A stretch of DNA of 64,000 bases from Variovorax sp. PBL-H6 (GCF_901827155.1 NZ_LR594659.1:310001-374000), one strand, 5' to 3'. Positions 8,677-18,023 are shown, counted from the first letter of the stretch. The notes: generated by a model from the sequence alone, not told the origin. A program made the numbers and translations.

Positions 8677-10110
8677 TTATTCGGCCATCTGCAGCGCGCG
8701 CCGGTACTGCACCGCCTCTGCCACATGCGCGGCCTGCACCGTGGCAGCCCCAGCCAGGTCCGCGATCGTGCGGGCCAGCTTGAGCGTGCGATGCGTTCCA
8801 CGGGCCGACCAGCCCAGCCGCGTTGCTGCGGTCTGCAGAAACCGCAGGGCCGCGCCATCGAGCTGCGCGTAGCGGTCGATCTCCGCGCCCTGCAACGCCT
8901 GGTTGGCCTTGCCCTGCCGCTGCAGCGCGCGCTCGCGCGCCTCGACCACGCGTAAACGGACTTCGGCGCTGGCTTCCCCGGCGGGTGCTTCGAGCAGCTG
9001 GGTGGCTGGCACCGCGGGCACCTCGATGTGCAGGTCGATGCGGTCCAGCAGCGGCCCGCTGAGCTTGCCCTGGTAGCGGGCCACCTGGTCCGGCGTGCAG
9101 CGGCAGGACTTGAGTGATGAGCCCAGGTAGCCGCAAGGGCATGGATTCATGGCCGCGATCAGCTGGAAGCGCGCCGGGAACTCCGCGCGCCGCGCCGCAC
9201 GCGCGATGGTGATGCTGCCGGTCTCCAGCGGCTCGCGCAGCGCCTCGAGCGCGCTGCGCTGGAACTCGGGGAATTCGTCGAGGAACAGCACGCCGTTGTG
9301 CGCCAGCGAGATCTCGCCCGGCCGCGGCGGCGAGCCGCCGCCCACCAGCGCCACCGCACTCGCGCTGTGGTGCGGACTGCAGGTCGGTCGCACGCGCCAG
9401 CGCTCGAGGGCGAAGCGGCCGTGCAGGCTCGCGACAGCGGCGCTTTCCAGCGCCTCGTCCACGCTCATCGACGGCAGCAGGCTCGCGAAGCGCTGCGCCA
9501 GCATCGACTTGCCGGAACCCGGCGGCCCCACCATGAGCAAGCTGTGCTGACCGGCCGCCGCGATCTCGAGCGCGCGCCGTGCGCCCGCGTGGCCCTTGAC
9601 GTCGGCCAGGTCGGCCCCGGCCGCCGCCGGCCCCGCTGCGGCGGGCTGCGCGCGATGCCAGCCATCTTCCGCCGCATCGCCTGGTGCAGGCCCGCCGGGC
9701 AGGAACTGCCGCACCACGTCGAGCAGGTGGGCCGCACCGTAGATGTCGGCGCCCGGCACCAGGGCGGCCTCGCGCGCGCTCTCAGCCGGCAGCACCAGCT
9801 TCGTCGTGACGCCGCGGCCATGCAGCGCCAGCGCCATCGCGAGCGCACCACGCACGGGCCTCAGATGCCCTGAAAGCGAGAGCTCGCCAGCGAATTCGTG
9901 GCCCGCCAGCCGAGCCGCCTCGATCTGCCCGGCGGCCGCGAGGATGCCCAGGGCAATCGGCAGGTCGAAGCGGCCCGAGTCCTTGGGCAGGTCGGCCGGC
10001 GCCAGGTTGACCGTGATCCGCTTGTTGCTGGGGAATTCGAGGCCGGCGTTCTGGATGGCCGAACGCACCCGCTCCCGCGCTTCCTTGACCTCCACGTCCG
10101 CCAGTCCCAC
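8677..10110 (-). pseudogene. comM: comM (yifB) 3' part, cut off by the integrated element
   Basis: Encodes ComM from GLADVEVKEARERVR to the C-terminus (about 476 residues). ComM is the Mg-chelatase-like AAA+ branch-migration helicase used in natural transformation. Visible are the N-terminal Lon-protease-like domain, Walker A GPPGSGKSM, Walker B NGVLFLDEFPEF, the AMNPCPCGY zinc-like segment and the C-terminal Mg_chelatase_C helices. The first 35 codons lie 8 kb away at 18110-18213, separated by the island. A TTG at 10119, contributed by island DNA, could start a protein beginning TLVGLADVEV, so a shortened product is possible. It would lack the first strands of the N-terminal domain, so normal function is doubtful. 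Confidence 0.9.
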
Positions 10111-10142
10111 CAGCGTCAAGGTTAACTTCTAGCTAGATTTGT
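10100..10142. other. attL-like junction of the comM island
   Basis: Chromosomal comM sequence (...GTCCGCCAGTCCC) meets island sequence at the shared dinucleotide AC (10109-10110). The island arm reads CAGCGTCAAGG... and, 13 bases after GCGTCAA, CTAGATTT (via CTAGCTAGATTT). The same two words occur in opposite orientation at the other end, so the reconstructed attP contains TTGACGC-N7-GCGTCAA, as expected for serine-integrase arms. Confidence 0.7.
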
Positions 10143-10154
10143 CGATATCCGCAC

Positions 10155-11846
10155 ATGACTCAAGAACCAACGAAGTTTTCGCGCATCTTTGCGTACGCGC
10201 GGTTTTCCAGCGAGGGGCAGGCGGACGGGAACTCCCTGGAACGTCAGCGCCAAGACATCGAGGCTGCAGTGCGTCAGCGCTTTCAGAAGGACGAGGTGGC
10301 GGGGTTCGACATCACGTGGCTTGAGGACCACGGGCTCTCGGCATATCACGGAGAACACGTTACCCACGGATGGCTCGGCGACTTCATGGACAAGGTTCGA
10401 ACCGGGAAGCTGCCAAAAAACTGCCTATTCGTTTGCGAGACTGTCTCCCGCGCATCGCGCCAGGGCGGGTTCGTTCTCCTTTCGATGGTGCACACCCTGC
10501 TCGAAGCGGACTTCTCGATACTCATGCTCCAGAACGGAACCCTGTTCAATAGGGGTAGTGTTCCGAAGTTCTTGTCGGTCGAGCTAGCTCTCTACGCTGA
10601 GCTTGCACGCGAAGAGAGTGCACAAAAGCAACGTTACAGCCTCGACAACTGGGAACGCAAACGCCGGCACGCACGCGAGCGCCCGGGCCAAAGCGCATTC
10701 ACCGGCGAGTGCCCCAATTGGCTTGAGGTTGTCGGCGGCAAATACCGCGTAATCTCGGAGAAAGTGGACTCCATCAGGGACATCTACTTGAAGACCTTGG
10801 ACGGGTACGGAATCGATAAGCTCGTGCGGTATGCCAATCAGGCAAGGCTACCTGTTCCTGGTAAGGGCGACACATGGCATACGTCCCTCATTAAGCGCGT
10901 GCTTAACAACAGGGCGCTCATCGGTGAGTTCCAACCGCACCGCAACGCGGGGCGCGGTAAGCGGCTGCCAGAAGGCGAGCCGATTGCCGGCTTTTACCCT
11001 GTTGCCATTGCGCCGGACCTTTTCTTCGCGGTCCAAAGCCTGCAGGCCAAGGCCACAACCTTCCCATCGCGACGAGATGATAATAACCATAACTATTTGA
11101 TGGGCATCGCGAAATGCGAGTGCGGCGGGTCTTGGCGATGGATGAACAAAGACAGCGGCAAGCAGCGTGGATACTCTCAATACGGCTGCTCCAACAGACA
11201 GCGGGCGGTTAGCGCGTGCCCCAACGTCAACGGCCGACTCTTCGACCATACGTTCGTCACTTGGGCGCTTGACCGCATACCGGAGTTGCTTTCCTCCGGC
11301 GACGACCCTAGACGGGGGCGAATTTTGTCGCTTGAAGCGCAGTTTTCTGACGTTTCCAAGCGGAAAGCGAAGGTCAGGCGCGCGGTTGAAGTCTCTGATA
11401 GCTTGGCGGAGGAGTTTCTTCCGCGGCTCCGCGAGCTAGTTGCGGAGGAGAAGGCGCTGCAAACTGAACTTGATGACCTCAAGAGCAATGCAGCGCCGGC
11501 CGCTGGGTTCAGCTTTGAAGAAGCTGCCGGGGTCTTCTTGCCTGCATACCTTGACGTATTCGAAACCGGGACACCGCAATTTGATGATGCCTACAGAGCG
11601 CGCTCGCTGTTCCGCTCTCGCATCGTTCAATCAGTCGCGCGCGTCGATGTCTCTATGGACCGCACCAAAGTGACGGTGAAGCTTCGAAACGACAAAGTCG
11701 ATTCGTTCGAGATTGAGGACTCGAAGACCGTCACTTTCGGCGTCCCCGAGCTGACGCCCGACGAATGGGCGCAACTCGACGCGGACAGGTCTGAGCAGCT
11801 GAGGCATGGGCGTCGGATGAGCAATGCGAATCTTGGAGAACTATGA
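10155..11846 (+). CDS. Large serine recombinase (integrase) of the comM island
   Basis: A 563-residue site-specific recombinase, probably responsible for integration into and excision from comM. The N-terminal resolvase domain has the catalytic serine in YARFSSEGQ (S18), followed by NSLERQRQDIEAA. The recombinase domain follows (about residues 170-290, including DIYLKTLDGYGIDKLVRYAN and VLNNRALIGEF). A zinc-ribbon domain comes next with cysteines in KCECGG, YGCSN and SACPN. A coiled-coil segment around 390-440 is characteristic of large serine integrases and controls directionality. It starts 45 bases inside the attL junction, the standard position. No recombination directionality factor was recognised. 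Codon and base usage are AT-richer than the flanking genome. Confidence 0.9.
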   Translation: MTQEPTKFSRIFAYARFSSEGQADGNSLERQRQDIEAAVRQRFQKDEVAGFDITWLEDHGLSAYHGEHVTHGWLGDFMDKVRTGKLPKNCLFVCETVSRASRQGGFVLLSMVHTLLEADFSILMLQNGTLFNRGSVPKFLSVELALYAELAREESAQKQRYSLDNWERKRRHARERPGQSAFTGECPNWLEVVGGKYRVISEKVDSIRDIYLKTLDGYGIDKLVRYANQARLPVPGKGDTWHTSLIKRVLNNRALIGEFQPHRNAGRGKRLPEGEPIAGFYPVAIAPDLFFAVQSLQAKATTFPSRRDDNNHNYLMGIAKCECGGSWRWMNKDSGKQRGYSQYGCSNRQRAVSACPNVNGRLFDHTFVTWALDRIPELLSSGDDPRRGRILSLEAQFSDVSKRKAKVRRAVEVSDSLAEEFLPRLRELVAEEKALQTELDDLKSNAAPAAGFSFEEAAGVFLPAYLDVFETGTPQFDDAYRARSLFRSRIVQSVARVDVSMDRTKVTVKLRNDKVDSFEIEDSKTVTFGVPELTPDEWAQLDADRSEQLRHGRRMSNANLGEL

Positions 11847-13625
11847 CTAACTATCCCTGCGCCTCTTCGCCATGGGTTTTGCAGGGCTGGTTCCTGGCTT
11901 CTTTCCTTTTCCCTTGGCCTTCTCCTTGGGCGCCAGGGTCCAGCGCGTCTGCCGCGTTGCCACGCGCTCCAGCACCGCCTCCTCCTTACCAGGCTCCACC
12001 AGTTCGACGCCCGCGATGCGCGTGCCGGTCTCGCCGTACTGCGTGAGGGTGGGCGTGCGGTACACGCGCGCCTGCGGCTGCGGGGCCTCGTCGTCCAACT
12101 CGCGCTGCTCGGCCTTCGGCGCCGCCGCCAAGCCGCCCTGCAACTTGAGGAAGGCGCACGCATCGCCGCGCTGCACATCGGCCGAGACGCTGCCCTTGGC
12201 GTCGCCGCCGCGTGCGGCGCGCCATAGCGCACGCAGGTCCATCTCCTCCGGCGGCTCCTTCATGCGGCGCAGCTCGTCCCACAGGCTCAGGCTGTTGCGG
12301 ATACCGAAGAACTGGCAGCTGCGCATGCGCCACACCGAGCGATACGCGTCGACGGCCTGCAGGGTCTTCTGCAGCTCCCGCTGCTTTTCGGTGGGTGCGG
12401 TTGCGTCATCGGGGTCGCCCTCGCCATCGAACGCCAGCTCGGCGCCGATGGCCTTCGACACGTACTTGAGCGCGTAGCTCGCGCCCGAGCTCTTGGTGCG
12501 GTCGATGACGACCACATCGACCTGGGCGCCTTCCTTCTCGTACGCGAGCGGCCGCGCGCGGCCGGCCAGCGCATCGGCCCTGTCGTCGAACATCACGTCA
12601 CCGCCGGCGGCGGCGTCGCGGCGCAGCTTCAGCTTGCCGGGGAAGTGCCCGAGGAAGGCGGCCAGCACCGAGCGCTCGTGCTGGGGCGCATAGATGAGCC
12701 AGAAGTGACGATGGGGGCACGCATCCTTGTGCGGCTCGGCCGCCCACAGGCCGCTGATGGCGATACCCTTCTTGTCGAGGTCGCGGCGCACGCGCTGGAA
12801 GCGCGCGCCCAGCTCCTTGCTGGCTTCGCCCGGCGTCTTGCCGTTCCAGCGGTGGCCGGCGCCCGCATAGGTCGGGTTCGCATGCCATGGGCCTTCGAGC
12901 GTGGCCGTGAGCATCGTCACGGTGAGGGAGTTCTCCATGGCCAGCTGGTCCATCGCGGCGATGAACGCGTATAGCCTGGCCAGCTTCTGCCGCGGGCTCT
13001 TGGCGACGGCCTCCAGCGGCAGCTCGACGCGCTCGCCGTCGATGTCCGCGCGCAGCACGGTCTCCTTGAGCCACTGCTGCTGACGCTTCAGCTGGGTGCT
13101 GCGCACCGTCAGGGCATCGGCGCTGCAGTACGCCCGCGCGCCCTTGCCGATGAGGCCGAGCTTCAGGTGCAGATGTTCCTTGGCCTGGCCGATGCGCTTC
13201 CACAGCGCAAGTCGCCAGTAGCGGCCATCGAGCACCCGGGCGACCTTGGCCTCCTGGGTCTTGCCGGGCACCTGTATCTTGAACACGCGCTCGGCGATGG
13301 CAACGAGCCGTTGGGGGTCGAACTCGCGCCGGCTGCCCAGGCTGGCGAGCGCACGCAGCCGTGCGGGGATGCTGCGCGCTTCGTCGCACAGCTCACCGTA
13401 GTTCCAGCCGAGGTAGCGCTGCACGCCGCGCGCATCGCGCAGCAGCTCGGCCTCCCAGGCCTGGGCTTCGGCATGGGCGAGCTTGAGCTGCGCGGCCTGC
13501 CGAGGGTGCAGCTCGGCGTCGGGCTCGGGCAGGAACGGATGAAGTGGGCTAAAGGCGCTCGCGGCGCGGTCGTGCTTGGCGCGAGCAATGGCGGCCGACA
13601 GGGGCGTCGGCGACGGGGATGGCAT
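11847..13625 (-). CDS. Phage replication gene A-type HUH replication initiator
   Basis: A 592-residue protein resembling the P2 gene A / GPA family of rolling-circle initiators, which nick one strand at an origin and stay bound through tyrosine. Key features: the HUH metal motif as PHRHFWLIYAP (after LWAAEPHKDAC), two active-site-like tyrosines three residues apart in YALKYVSKAIG, and the following FFGIRNSLSLWDELRR segment, which corresponds to the QFxG..VxxWRELRR region of GPA proteins. The C-terminus is basic (KAKGKGKKPG). The ATG at 13625 has GGAG eight bases upstream; a TTG at 13643 is rejected. Its stop abuts the recombinase stop on the opposite strand. It implies that the element can replicate or transfer as a circle after excision. 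Confidence 0.8.
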   Translation of the reverse strand: MPSPSPTPLSAAIARAKHDRAASAFSPLHPFLPEPDAELHPRQAAQLKLAHAEAQAWEAELLRDARGVQRYLGWNYGELCDEARSIPARLRALASLGSRREFDPQRLVAIAERVFKIQVPGKTQEAKVARVLDGRYWRLALWKRIGQAKEHLHLKLGLIGKGARAYCSADALTVRSTQLKRQQQWLKETVLRADIDGERVELPLEAVAKSPRQKLARLYAFIAAMDQLAMENSLTVTMLTATLEGPWHANPTYAGAGHRWNGKTPGEASKELGARFQRVRRDLDKKGIAISGLWAAEPHKDACPHRHFWLIYAPQHERSVLAAFLGHFPGKLKLRRDAAAGGDVMFDDRADALAGRARPLAYEKEGAQVDVVVIDRTKSSGASYALKYVSKAIGAELAFDGEGDPDDATAPTEKQRELQKTLQAVDAYRSVWRMRSCQFFGIRNSLSLWDELRRMKEPPEEMDLRALWRAARGGDAKGSVSADVQRGDACAFLKLQGGLAAAPKAEQRELDDEAPQPQARVYRTPTLTQYGETGTRIAGVELVEPGKEEAVLERVATRQTRWTLAPKEKAKGKGKKPGTSPAKPMAKRRRDS

Positions 13626-13756
13626 GACGAGGACTCCGTGCAAGGGGGTCCACGTCTAGGAACGGGGGGTTTAGCCTTCCGCTTTACGGCCGCGACGACG
13701 GAGCGCGGGGCGCAGCGCCGCGATCGGGCGGCGCACTTCCAGGGGGTATGGCGTTT

Positions 13757-13786
13757 AAAAGCCCAACGGCCCCGAAGGGCCGTTGG
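13757..13786 (-). terminator. Rho-independent terminator-like hairpin
   Basis: A perfect 10-bp stem (CCAACGGCCC / GGGCCGTTGG at 13763-13786) has a four-base loop. Read on the minus strand it is followed by GGGCTTTTAAA, so it fits a terminator for the gene ending at 13872. It lies between that gene and rep, so rep probably has its own promoter. A role as a replication-origin hairpin is an alternative. Confidence 0.6.
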
Positions 13787-13871
13787 GGGAGCGCGAGGCT
13801 CCTAATCAGGGTTGCACGGGGTGTGGCCTGGCAGAGTTCTATGAGCAGGTCTTCTTCGTATAGCAACCGGT

Positions 13872-14714
13872 TTAAATCGCCTTCAGGCTCAGCGGCTCGT
13901 CGGTGCAGCCGCGCCAGACCAGGGGCAGCCCGAGGCTCACGCGGTTGAGGGTGATGCGCCCGGCCAGGGTGTGTTTTTGAGCTGCGGTGTAGCGCTGCCA
14001 GCGCTCTCGCGCCGCCTTCGCGATGCGCGCGGCGTGGTTCTGCTCGGCGTTGAAGACGATGTGCACGCCGGCCAGCACGAACGGCAAGTCAGGGTGGACC
14101 CTGCGGCCGACGTGCTCGGCCAGGCCGGCGATGCGCATCAGCTCCTGGGTGCTCTTGGGAGCGGCCTCGGTTTCGGCGAGCCAGAGCTGGTCACCCTTAA
14201 TGAGCACGGCATCGCAGACCTTGCCGTATCGGCGCAGCAGCTGCTCGGTCGTGACCGGCGCGCGGCCCGAGGCGACGGCGTATTCGTGGAACGCCTGGAA
14301 GCCCTGGCCTTGCATGTGCAGGCACCACCGGCTCGTGAGCGCGTGATGCGTGAATGTCGGACCCCGGACGCTGGCCAGGTCCAAGCCGTGGTGGGCACCA
14401 GTTCCGCGCACCTCGAGCGCTGCGGCGCCGAGCCGGGTCAGCACGTAGCTCAGGCCACCGTGGCAATTGGCCCGGGCCTTGAGGTCGCCCGACGTGACGA
14501 GCGCGCGCACGGTGCGCTGGGCCATCTGCTCGCCGAACCTGGCACCCGGCCAGCAGGCGGCGGCCAGGTCGGCGCAGCGCAAGTGGCCGTGGTCGGCAAC
14601 CGCTTGCAGGACACGCAGCCGGTTCGTCGCCGCGCGTTCGCGCGACGTGGGCAGCTTGGGGCGCGGCGCGGGCTTGCGCAGCAGGCCGCTCAGGAGGTCG
14701 GGGGAGAGTCGCAT
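13872..14714 (-). CDS. Probable replication-relaxation / mobilisation accessory protein
   Basis: A 280-residue protein. The N-terminal third looks like a winged-helix DNA-binding domain (ERAATNRLRVLQAVADHGHL...AQRTVRALVTSGDL). The rest resembles the plasmid and ICE replication-relaxation family, with a HHALTSRWCLHMQ helix and a mixed alpha/beta core (VCDAVLIKGDQLWLAETEAA). In that family the acidic residues of the last segment are nuclease-like. The start at 14714 (MRLSPDLLSGLL) is chosen because the upstream residues are low-complexity and basic. No clear Shine-Dalgarno site is seen. Neighbouring the HUH initiator, it may help process or mobilise the element. The family assignment is tentative. 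Confidence 0.5.
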   Translation of the reverse strand: MRLSPDLLSGLLRKPAPRPKLPTSRERAATNRLRVLQAVADHGHLRCADLAAACWPGARFGEQMAQRTVRALVTSGDLKARANCHGGLSYVLTRLGAAALEVRGTGAHHGLDLASVRGPTFTHHALTSRWCLHMQGQGFQAFHEYAVASGRAPVTTEQLLRRYGKVCDAVLIKGDQLWLAETEAAPKSTQELMRIAGLAEHVGRRVHPDLPFVLAGVHIVFNAEQNHAARIAKAARERWQRYTAAQKHTLAGRITLNRVSLGLPLVWRGCTDEPLSLKAI

Positions 14715-15332
14715 GGGAAGGCACTTGGCTTCGTTTCGATGCCAGGTGTAGCGACCCCTCGGAGGCGGGCAGTCAGGCCGACGCATCTGCCGATGCGTCT
14801 GTCGCCCGCGCACGCTCGCAGCAGATGCTGCCAGCGCACACGGGCTCCGGTCGGTCGAACGTCAGTTCTCGGTGCCCTCGGCGGCTAGGGCCGCACGCTG
14901 CCTGCGTTCCTGGACGTCACGCTCGCCCGTCATCAGCGCCGCTGCCTGCACGCCACCCCGACCCTTGGTCGGCGCGTCGCGCAGGAAGCCACCCGGCAGG
15001 TGAGCAGCGTGGCCCGTGCCCGGTCCTCGCTTCGAGGCTGGACGCCTCGTCACCTCCCGGGTGGCTTCCTGCGCTGCGCTCGTCAGCGGCGGGCTTCGGT
15101 CGCTGTTCGCTCCCTGCACCCCGACCCCATGCATCCGCGTGGGCGCGGACCCGGCGCTTGGACCGCGCCTGCAAGGGGTCGGCTCCCGCAGCGCTACGGC
15201 AACCCGCTGGGGGCGGGTGCGCCTTCGCGTCAGTCCCGGCGCCGGCCGGAACTGACCGCCGTCATCCTGCGGCGGCTAACAAGGGCACGCAATAGGGTAG
15301 TCGCGCACCAATGCTGACCGCTTCTCGGCTGT
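14715..15332. other. Non-coding structured region of the comM island (candidate origin)
   Basis: About 620 bases have no gene I can support. Several frames stay open only because of the GC bias, and their translations are Arg/Pro/Ala-rich without recognisable domains. The region holds the nested inverted repeat at 14980-15073, and its position between the replication and restriction halves suits an origin or transfer site. Confidence 0.45.
14980..15073. repeat. 24-bp inverted repeat with nested hairpin
   Basis: Arms at 14980-15003 (CGCAGGAAGCCACCCGG...) and 15050-15073 (...CCCGGGTGGCTTCCTGCG) match in 23 of 24 positions. The 46-base loop contains a second hairpin, CGAGGC/GCCTCG (15033-15049). 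Such nested stems are typical of single- or double-strand origins of rolling-circle elements or of transfer origins. The role is inferred. Confidence 0.65.
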
Positions 15333-16439
15333 TTATATGCCCTCATCGAAGAAGGCCGTCACCGCTGTGGCAAACCAGAAGAGTTGACTTTCCGAAAAGT
15401 CATCGCGTACCCAGGCCGGAAGACTCTGTCGTGGAAACAGTAGCCGAGACAGAGCCAGCGCGAGCTGTTGAAGCTTCAGGTTAATTCTGGTTTCAATATC
15501 AGCGTTTTCTACCCCGCGGCCAAGAGCTTTGGACAATGCGAGTAGCACCTCTAAAAATACAAAGCTCGCGGCTTGACGGTTATTCGGTTGTCCGATGAAC
15601 GCCCAAAAATCCATGCCAATGCATCGATAGACACGAACGGTTCCCGTTTCTGAGTCGATGAGAACGCCGGGGCATCGCTCCCGGTCCTCTTCTACGAATC
15701 CGTTTTCCAAGAGCTTTACCAGAATCTGATTCTCTTTGTTGTTCGTGGTGCGGTCGGTTCCGTAGGTCAATCCGAGGACGACGTCTATTCCCGTTACTTC
15801 CGGGTAGGTTGCTCTTGTTTGTTCAACCCAAGCGCGATAGTTGTCAATAATCGCACGTGTCATACCCTGCACTTGGGTATCATTGATGGTGTTGGGCCCG
15901 CTTTTTATTGAAGTCAGATATCTGCGGTCTCCGACGACCACTGATTTATCAATCTCACGCCATACGGAATTGAGTCGCTGCTGCGCTTTTCGCTCTCGAC
16001 TTAACCCTTCCAGAGCGGTAAATTCCGCGCGCTTCTCTGGAGCCTCAATCCATTTATTTTGCGACCCAATCGGGTATTGGCTGACGAACGCTGCCTCGAT
16101 TTGCTTGCCGAATGACGTTTCGAGCGCCATGTATAGCTTGCTATTGAAAAGAAAGGTGCCAAATGCCTGGGGGTCATCCAATCGCATTACGCTCGCGGAC
16201 GTCATCAATACGTACGGGTTAGTGCGATAGTCCGCTAGGCCGTCTCTACGCTCAAAGGCGGCGGGCAAATTTACACTGATGTACGCTGTGAGTGCCTCGG
16301 CGAGGGAGTCCACCCGCTCCTCAGTGACGGAAGCAAAATGCCTGACAATTTCCTCGGGATTGAAATGATGTGTTCTTGATTTCAATACGCCGGACAACGT
16401 ATCGGGATTTGCTATTCTTCTTCTTCTGACTGTTGCCAT
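15333..16439 (-). CDS. Type II restriction endonuclease (putative, PD-(D/E)XK-like)
   Basis: A 368-residue protein directly downstream of a C5-cytosine methyltransferase, with only two bases between that stop and this ATG. The segment VVGDRRYLTSIKSGPNTIND contains the Asp...x-Lys pattern expected of a PD-(D/E)XK catalytic core (I/V-K-S-G after a beta-strand). The following NDTQVQGMTRAI is a conserved-looking block. The wording resembles PmeII-like type II endonucleases, but I cannot confirm the family. The upstream in-frame extension to 16520 overlaps the methyltransferase and is rejected. Base composition is AT-rich relative to the host. It would cut unmodified incoming DNA at the site protected by the partner methylase. 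Confidence 0.7.
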   Translation of the reverse strand: MATVRRRRIANPDTLSGVLKSRTHHFNPEEIVRHFASVTEERVDSLAEALTAYISVNLPAAFERRDGLADYRTNPYVLMTSASVMRLDDPQAFGTFLFNSKLYMALETSFGKQIEAAFVSQYPIGSQNKWIEAPEKRAEFTALEGLSRERKAQQRLNSVWREIDKSVVVGDRRYLTSIKSGPNTINDTQVQGMTRAIIDNYRAWVEQTRATYPEVTGIDVVLGLTYGTDRTTNNKENQILVKLLENGFVEEDRERCPGVLIDSETGTVRVYRCIGMDFWAFIGQPNNRQAASFVFLEVLLALSKALGRGVENADIETRINLKLQQLALALSRLLFPRQSLPAWVRDDFSESQLFWFATAVTAFFDEGI

Positions 16440-16441
16440 TA

Positions 16442-17824
16442 TTAGCCTATTGCGCTGATTTTTCGGAGCGTTTGAGGTGCCTCGTAGGTAGCCGATTGAT
16501 TTTCCTCGCCGTCTTCCCATACATAGGTTTTGCCGTCTTTAAACCACTGTCGAGTTCGAACGTGGGATTGAACATACACCACTCTGTAATCGCGCGGCTT
16601 TGTCGCCTCAGCAAGCCAATTGCGTTTCGCAAGGGCATCCAATTCGTCTGAGATGACCTTGCCCGCGACTGTCCCGAGGCGCACTGGTACGGCATTTCCT
16701 ACCTGCGCATACTGCTGGCTGGCGGTCCCCTTAAAGACCCAGTCTGCAGGAAATTCCTGGATAAGTGCGTATTCCCGTAAGGACAATGCACGCACTTCAG
16801 TTGGGTGGCAAAGTGAGGTGCTCGCGTGATTTGGCATCGTGACTAGCGTAGGACAGGGGAGGTCATAGCTCAATCGACGCCACCAACCTGACCTCCCACC
16901 CTTTGCATGCCAAGCAGAACCCATTGATTCCTGCTGAAGGTCGATGGGCAAGCTGCGCCAGTTTGACCCTTGAGGAATTAGGGCCAGAAAGGACTTTTTG
17001 CGAGGACTGAAGTCCATGATTACTTCGCCGGGGTCGCCTAAGCTGCCGATGACATCACCCAGCGTCTTCCAAGGCCTCAGGGGCGATGTCTTTTCAATAA
17101 GTGATGATTGAGCAGGGATTGAGCGGCCAGGCCCGTGAGTCGGATTGGGGAAATCGACGACTACGTTATAGCGATTTCCGATGAACAGTGCACGCTCCCT
17201 CAATTGTGGCGCACCATAGTTGACTGCATTCACTTCGAAGCAGTCCATGTGATAGCCGAAACCTGCGACGCTGGCGATGTTCTGCATGTCCTCCGCGAAT
17301 AGTCGAACGACCGACCCAGGCAGTTCGTCGGAGGAGAGCGGTGCGCCGCCGCGCTCCGGACGCTCTGCAATGGGACGATGCTTTAAAGCGGCAGATAGAA
17401 GGCCCCTCACGTTCTCCATTAGGAAGAACTTCGGCTGCATGTATTCCACGAAACGGAGGTACTGCCAAAGGAGGGTTCCCCGGGGGTCTTGTGTGGACAT
17501 TCGGCGGCCGGCAGTACTGAAGGATTGGCATGGCGGACCACCGACCAGTACGTCCAACTCGCCTGGCTTCAGCCCGCAAGCGGACAGGACTTCGGCCGGG
17601 TCGAGGTCAGAGATGTCCCCTTCGAACACTTTGAGGTCGGGGCGCAGCCGGCCTGCAGCGCGATTGACTCGAATCGTTTCGCAGAAAGAGGGCACCTTCT
17701 CCACGCAAGCGAGCAATTCAAAGCGGCCCGTTTGTTCGAGACCAATGTCTAGCCCCATAGCTCCGGAGAACAGAGAGATTACGTTGTACTTCTTGGGCGC
17801 TTTTGCGCCCTGACGCTTAGTCAT
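16442..17824 (-). CDS. DNA (cytosine-5-)-methyltransferase of a type II R-M system
   Basis: A 460-residue m5C methyltransferase. Motifs occur in canonical order: I SLFSGAMGLDIGLEQ (AdoMet binding), IV VGGPPCQSFSTAGRR with the catalytic Cys, VI FLMENVRGL, VIII QLRERALFIG, a variable target-recognition region around residues 240-340, then IX RALSLREYALIQEFP and X YAQVGNAVPVRLG. Its start overlaps the last 8 bases of the small ribbon-helix-helix gene upstream, and its stop nearly touches the endonuclease start. All three genes therefore form one coupled operon in which methylase precedes endonuclease, the safe order on entry to a new host. The recognition sequence cannot be predicted here. Confidence 0.92.
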   Translation of the reverse strand: MTKRQGAKAPKKYNVISLFSGAMGLDIGLEQTGRFELLACVEKVPSFCETIRVNRAAGRLRPDLKVFEGDISDLDPAEVLSACGLKPGELDVLVGGPPCQSFSTAGRRMSTQDPRGTLLWQYLRFVEYMQPKFFLMENVRGLLSAALKHRPIAERPERGGAPLSSDELPGSVVRLFAEDMQNIASVAGFGYHMDCFEVNAVNYGAPQLRERALFIGNRYNVVVDFPNPTHGPGRSIPAQSSLIEKTSPLRPWKTLGDVIGSLGDPGEVIMDFSPRKKSFLALIPQGSNWRSLPIDLQQESMGSAWHAKGGRSGWWRRLSYDLPCPTLVTMPNHASTSLCHPTEVRALSLREYALIQEFPADWVFKGTASQQYAQVGNAVPVRLGTVAGKVISDELDALAKRNWLAEATKPRDYRVVYVQSHVRTRQWFKDGKTYVWEDGEENQSATYEAPQTLRKISAIG

Positions 17825-18023
17825 TCGTTTCTTTCGGGATGTCGGGGGCGTTGTGCGGGAAGAGACCAGTCTGCAGGCCCCCCATCTGGTGTTGTGCGTA
17901 GAGGCGCATGAACGCTCTCAGCACCTCAGAAGCGCGGCGATTCTCTGCGAGACAAGCAGACTGGAACTCGTCTCGGAGCTCCTTTTCCACCCGGATGCGG
18001 ATGCCAACTTCCTTCGTGGTCAT
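17817..18023 (-). CDS. Small ribbon-helix-helix-like regulator leading the R-M operon
   Basis: A 68-residue protein beginning MTTKEVGIRIRVEKELRDEF, the beta-strand plus helix of a CopG/Arc-type ribbon-helix-helix DNA-binding domain. A second helix follows (NRRASEVLRAFMRLYAQ). The tail GGLQTGLFPHNAPDIPKE is unstructured. It is the first gene of the operon and overlaps the methyltransferase start by 8 bases. A perfect palindrome lies 19-42 bases upstream (18042-18065), which suggests that it binds there and controls the R-M genes. That would be a role usually held by helix-turn-helix C proteins. It is also similar in size to plasmid-type antitoxins, but no toxin gene is adjacent. Confidence 0.65.
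   Translation of the reverse strand: MTTKEVGIRIRVEKELRDEFQSACLAENRRASEVLRAFMRLYAQHQMGGLQTGLFPHNAPDIPKETND

Noticed and set aside
13757..13786. Hairpin as double-strand replication origin
   Set aside because: The T-tract on the minus strand and position after a gene stop fit a terminator better; the larger nested repeat is a stronger origin candidate.
14862..15134. Possible small gene on the minus strand of the island's structured region
   Set aside because: The translation has no recognisable domain, it spans both arms of the inverted repeat, and other frames are equally open.
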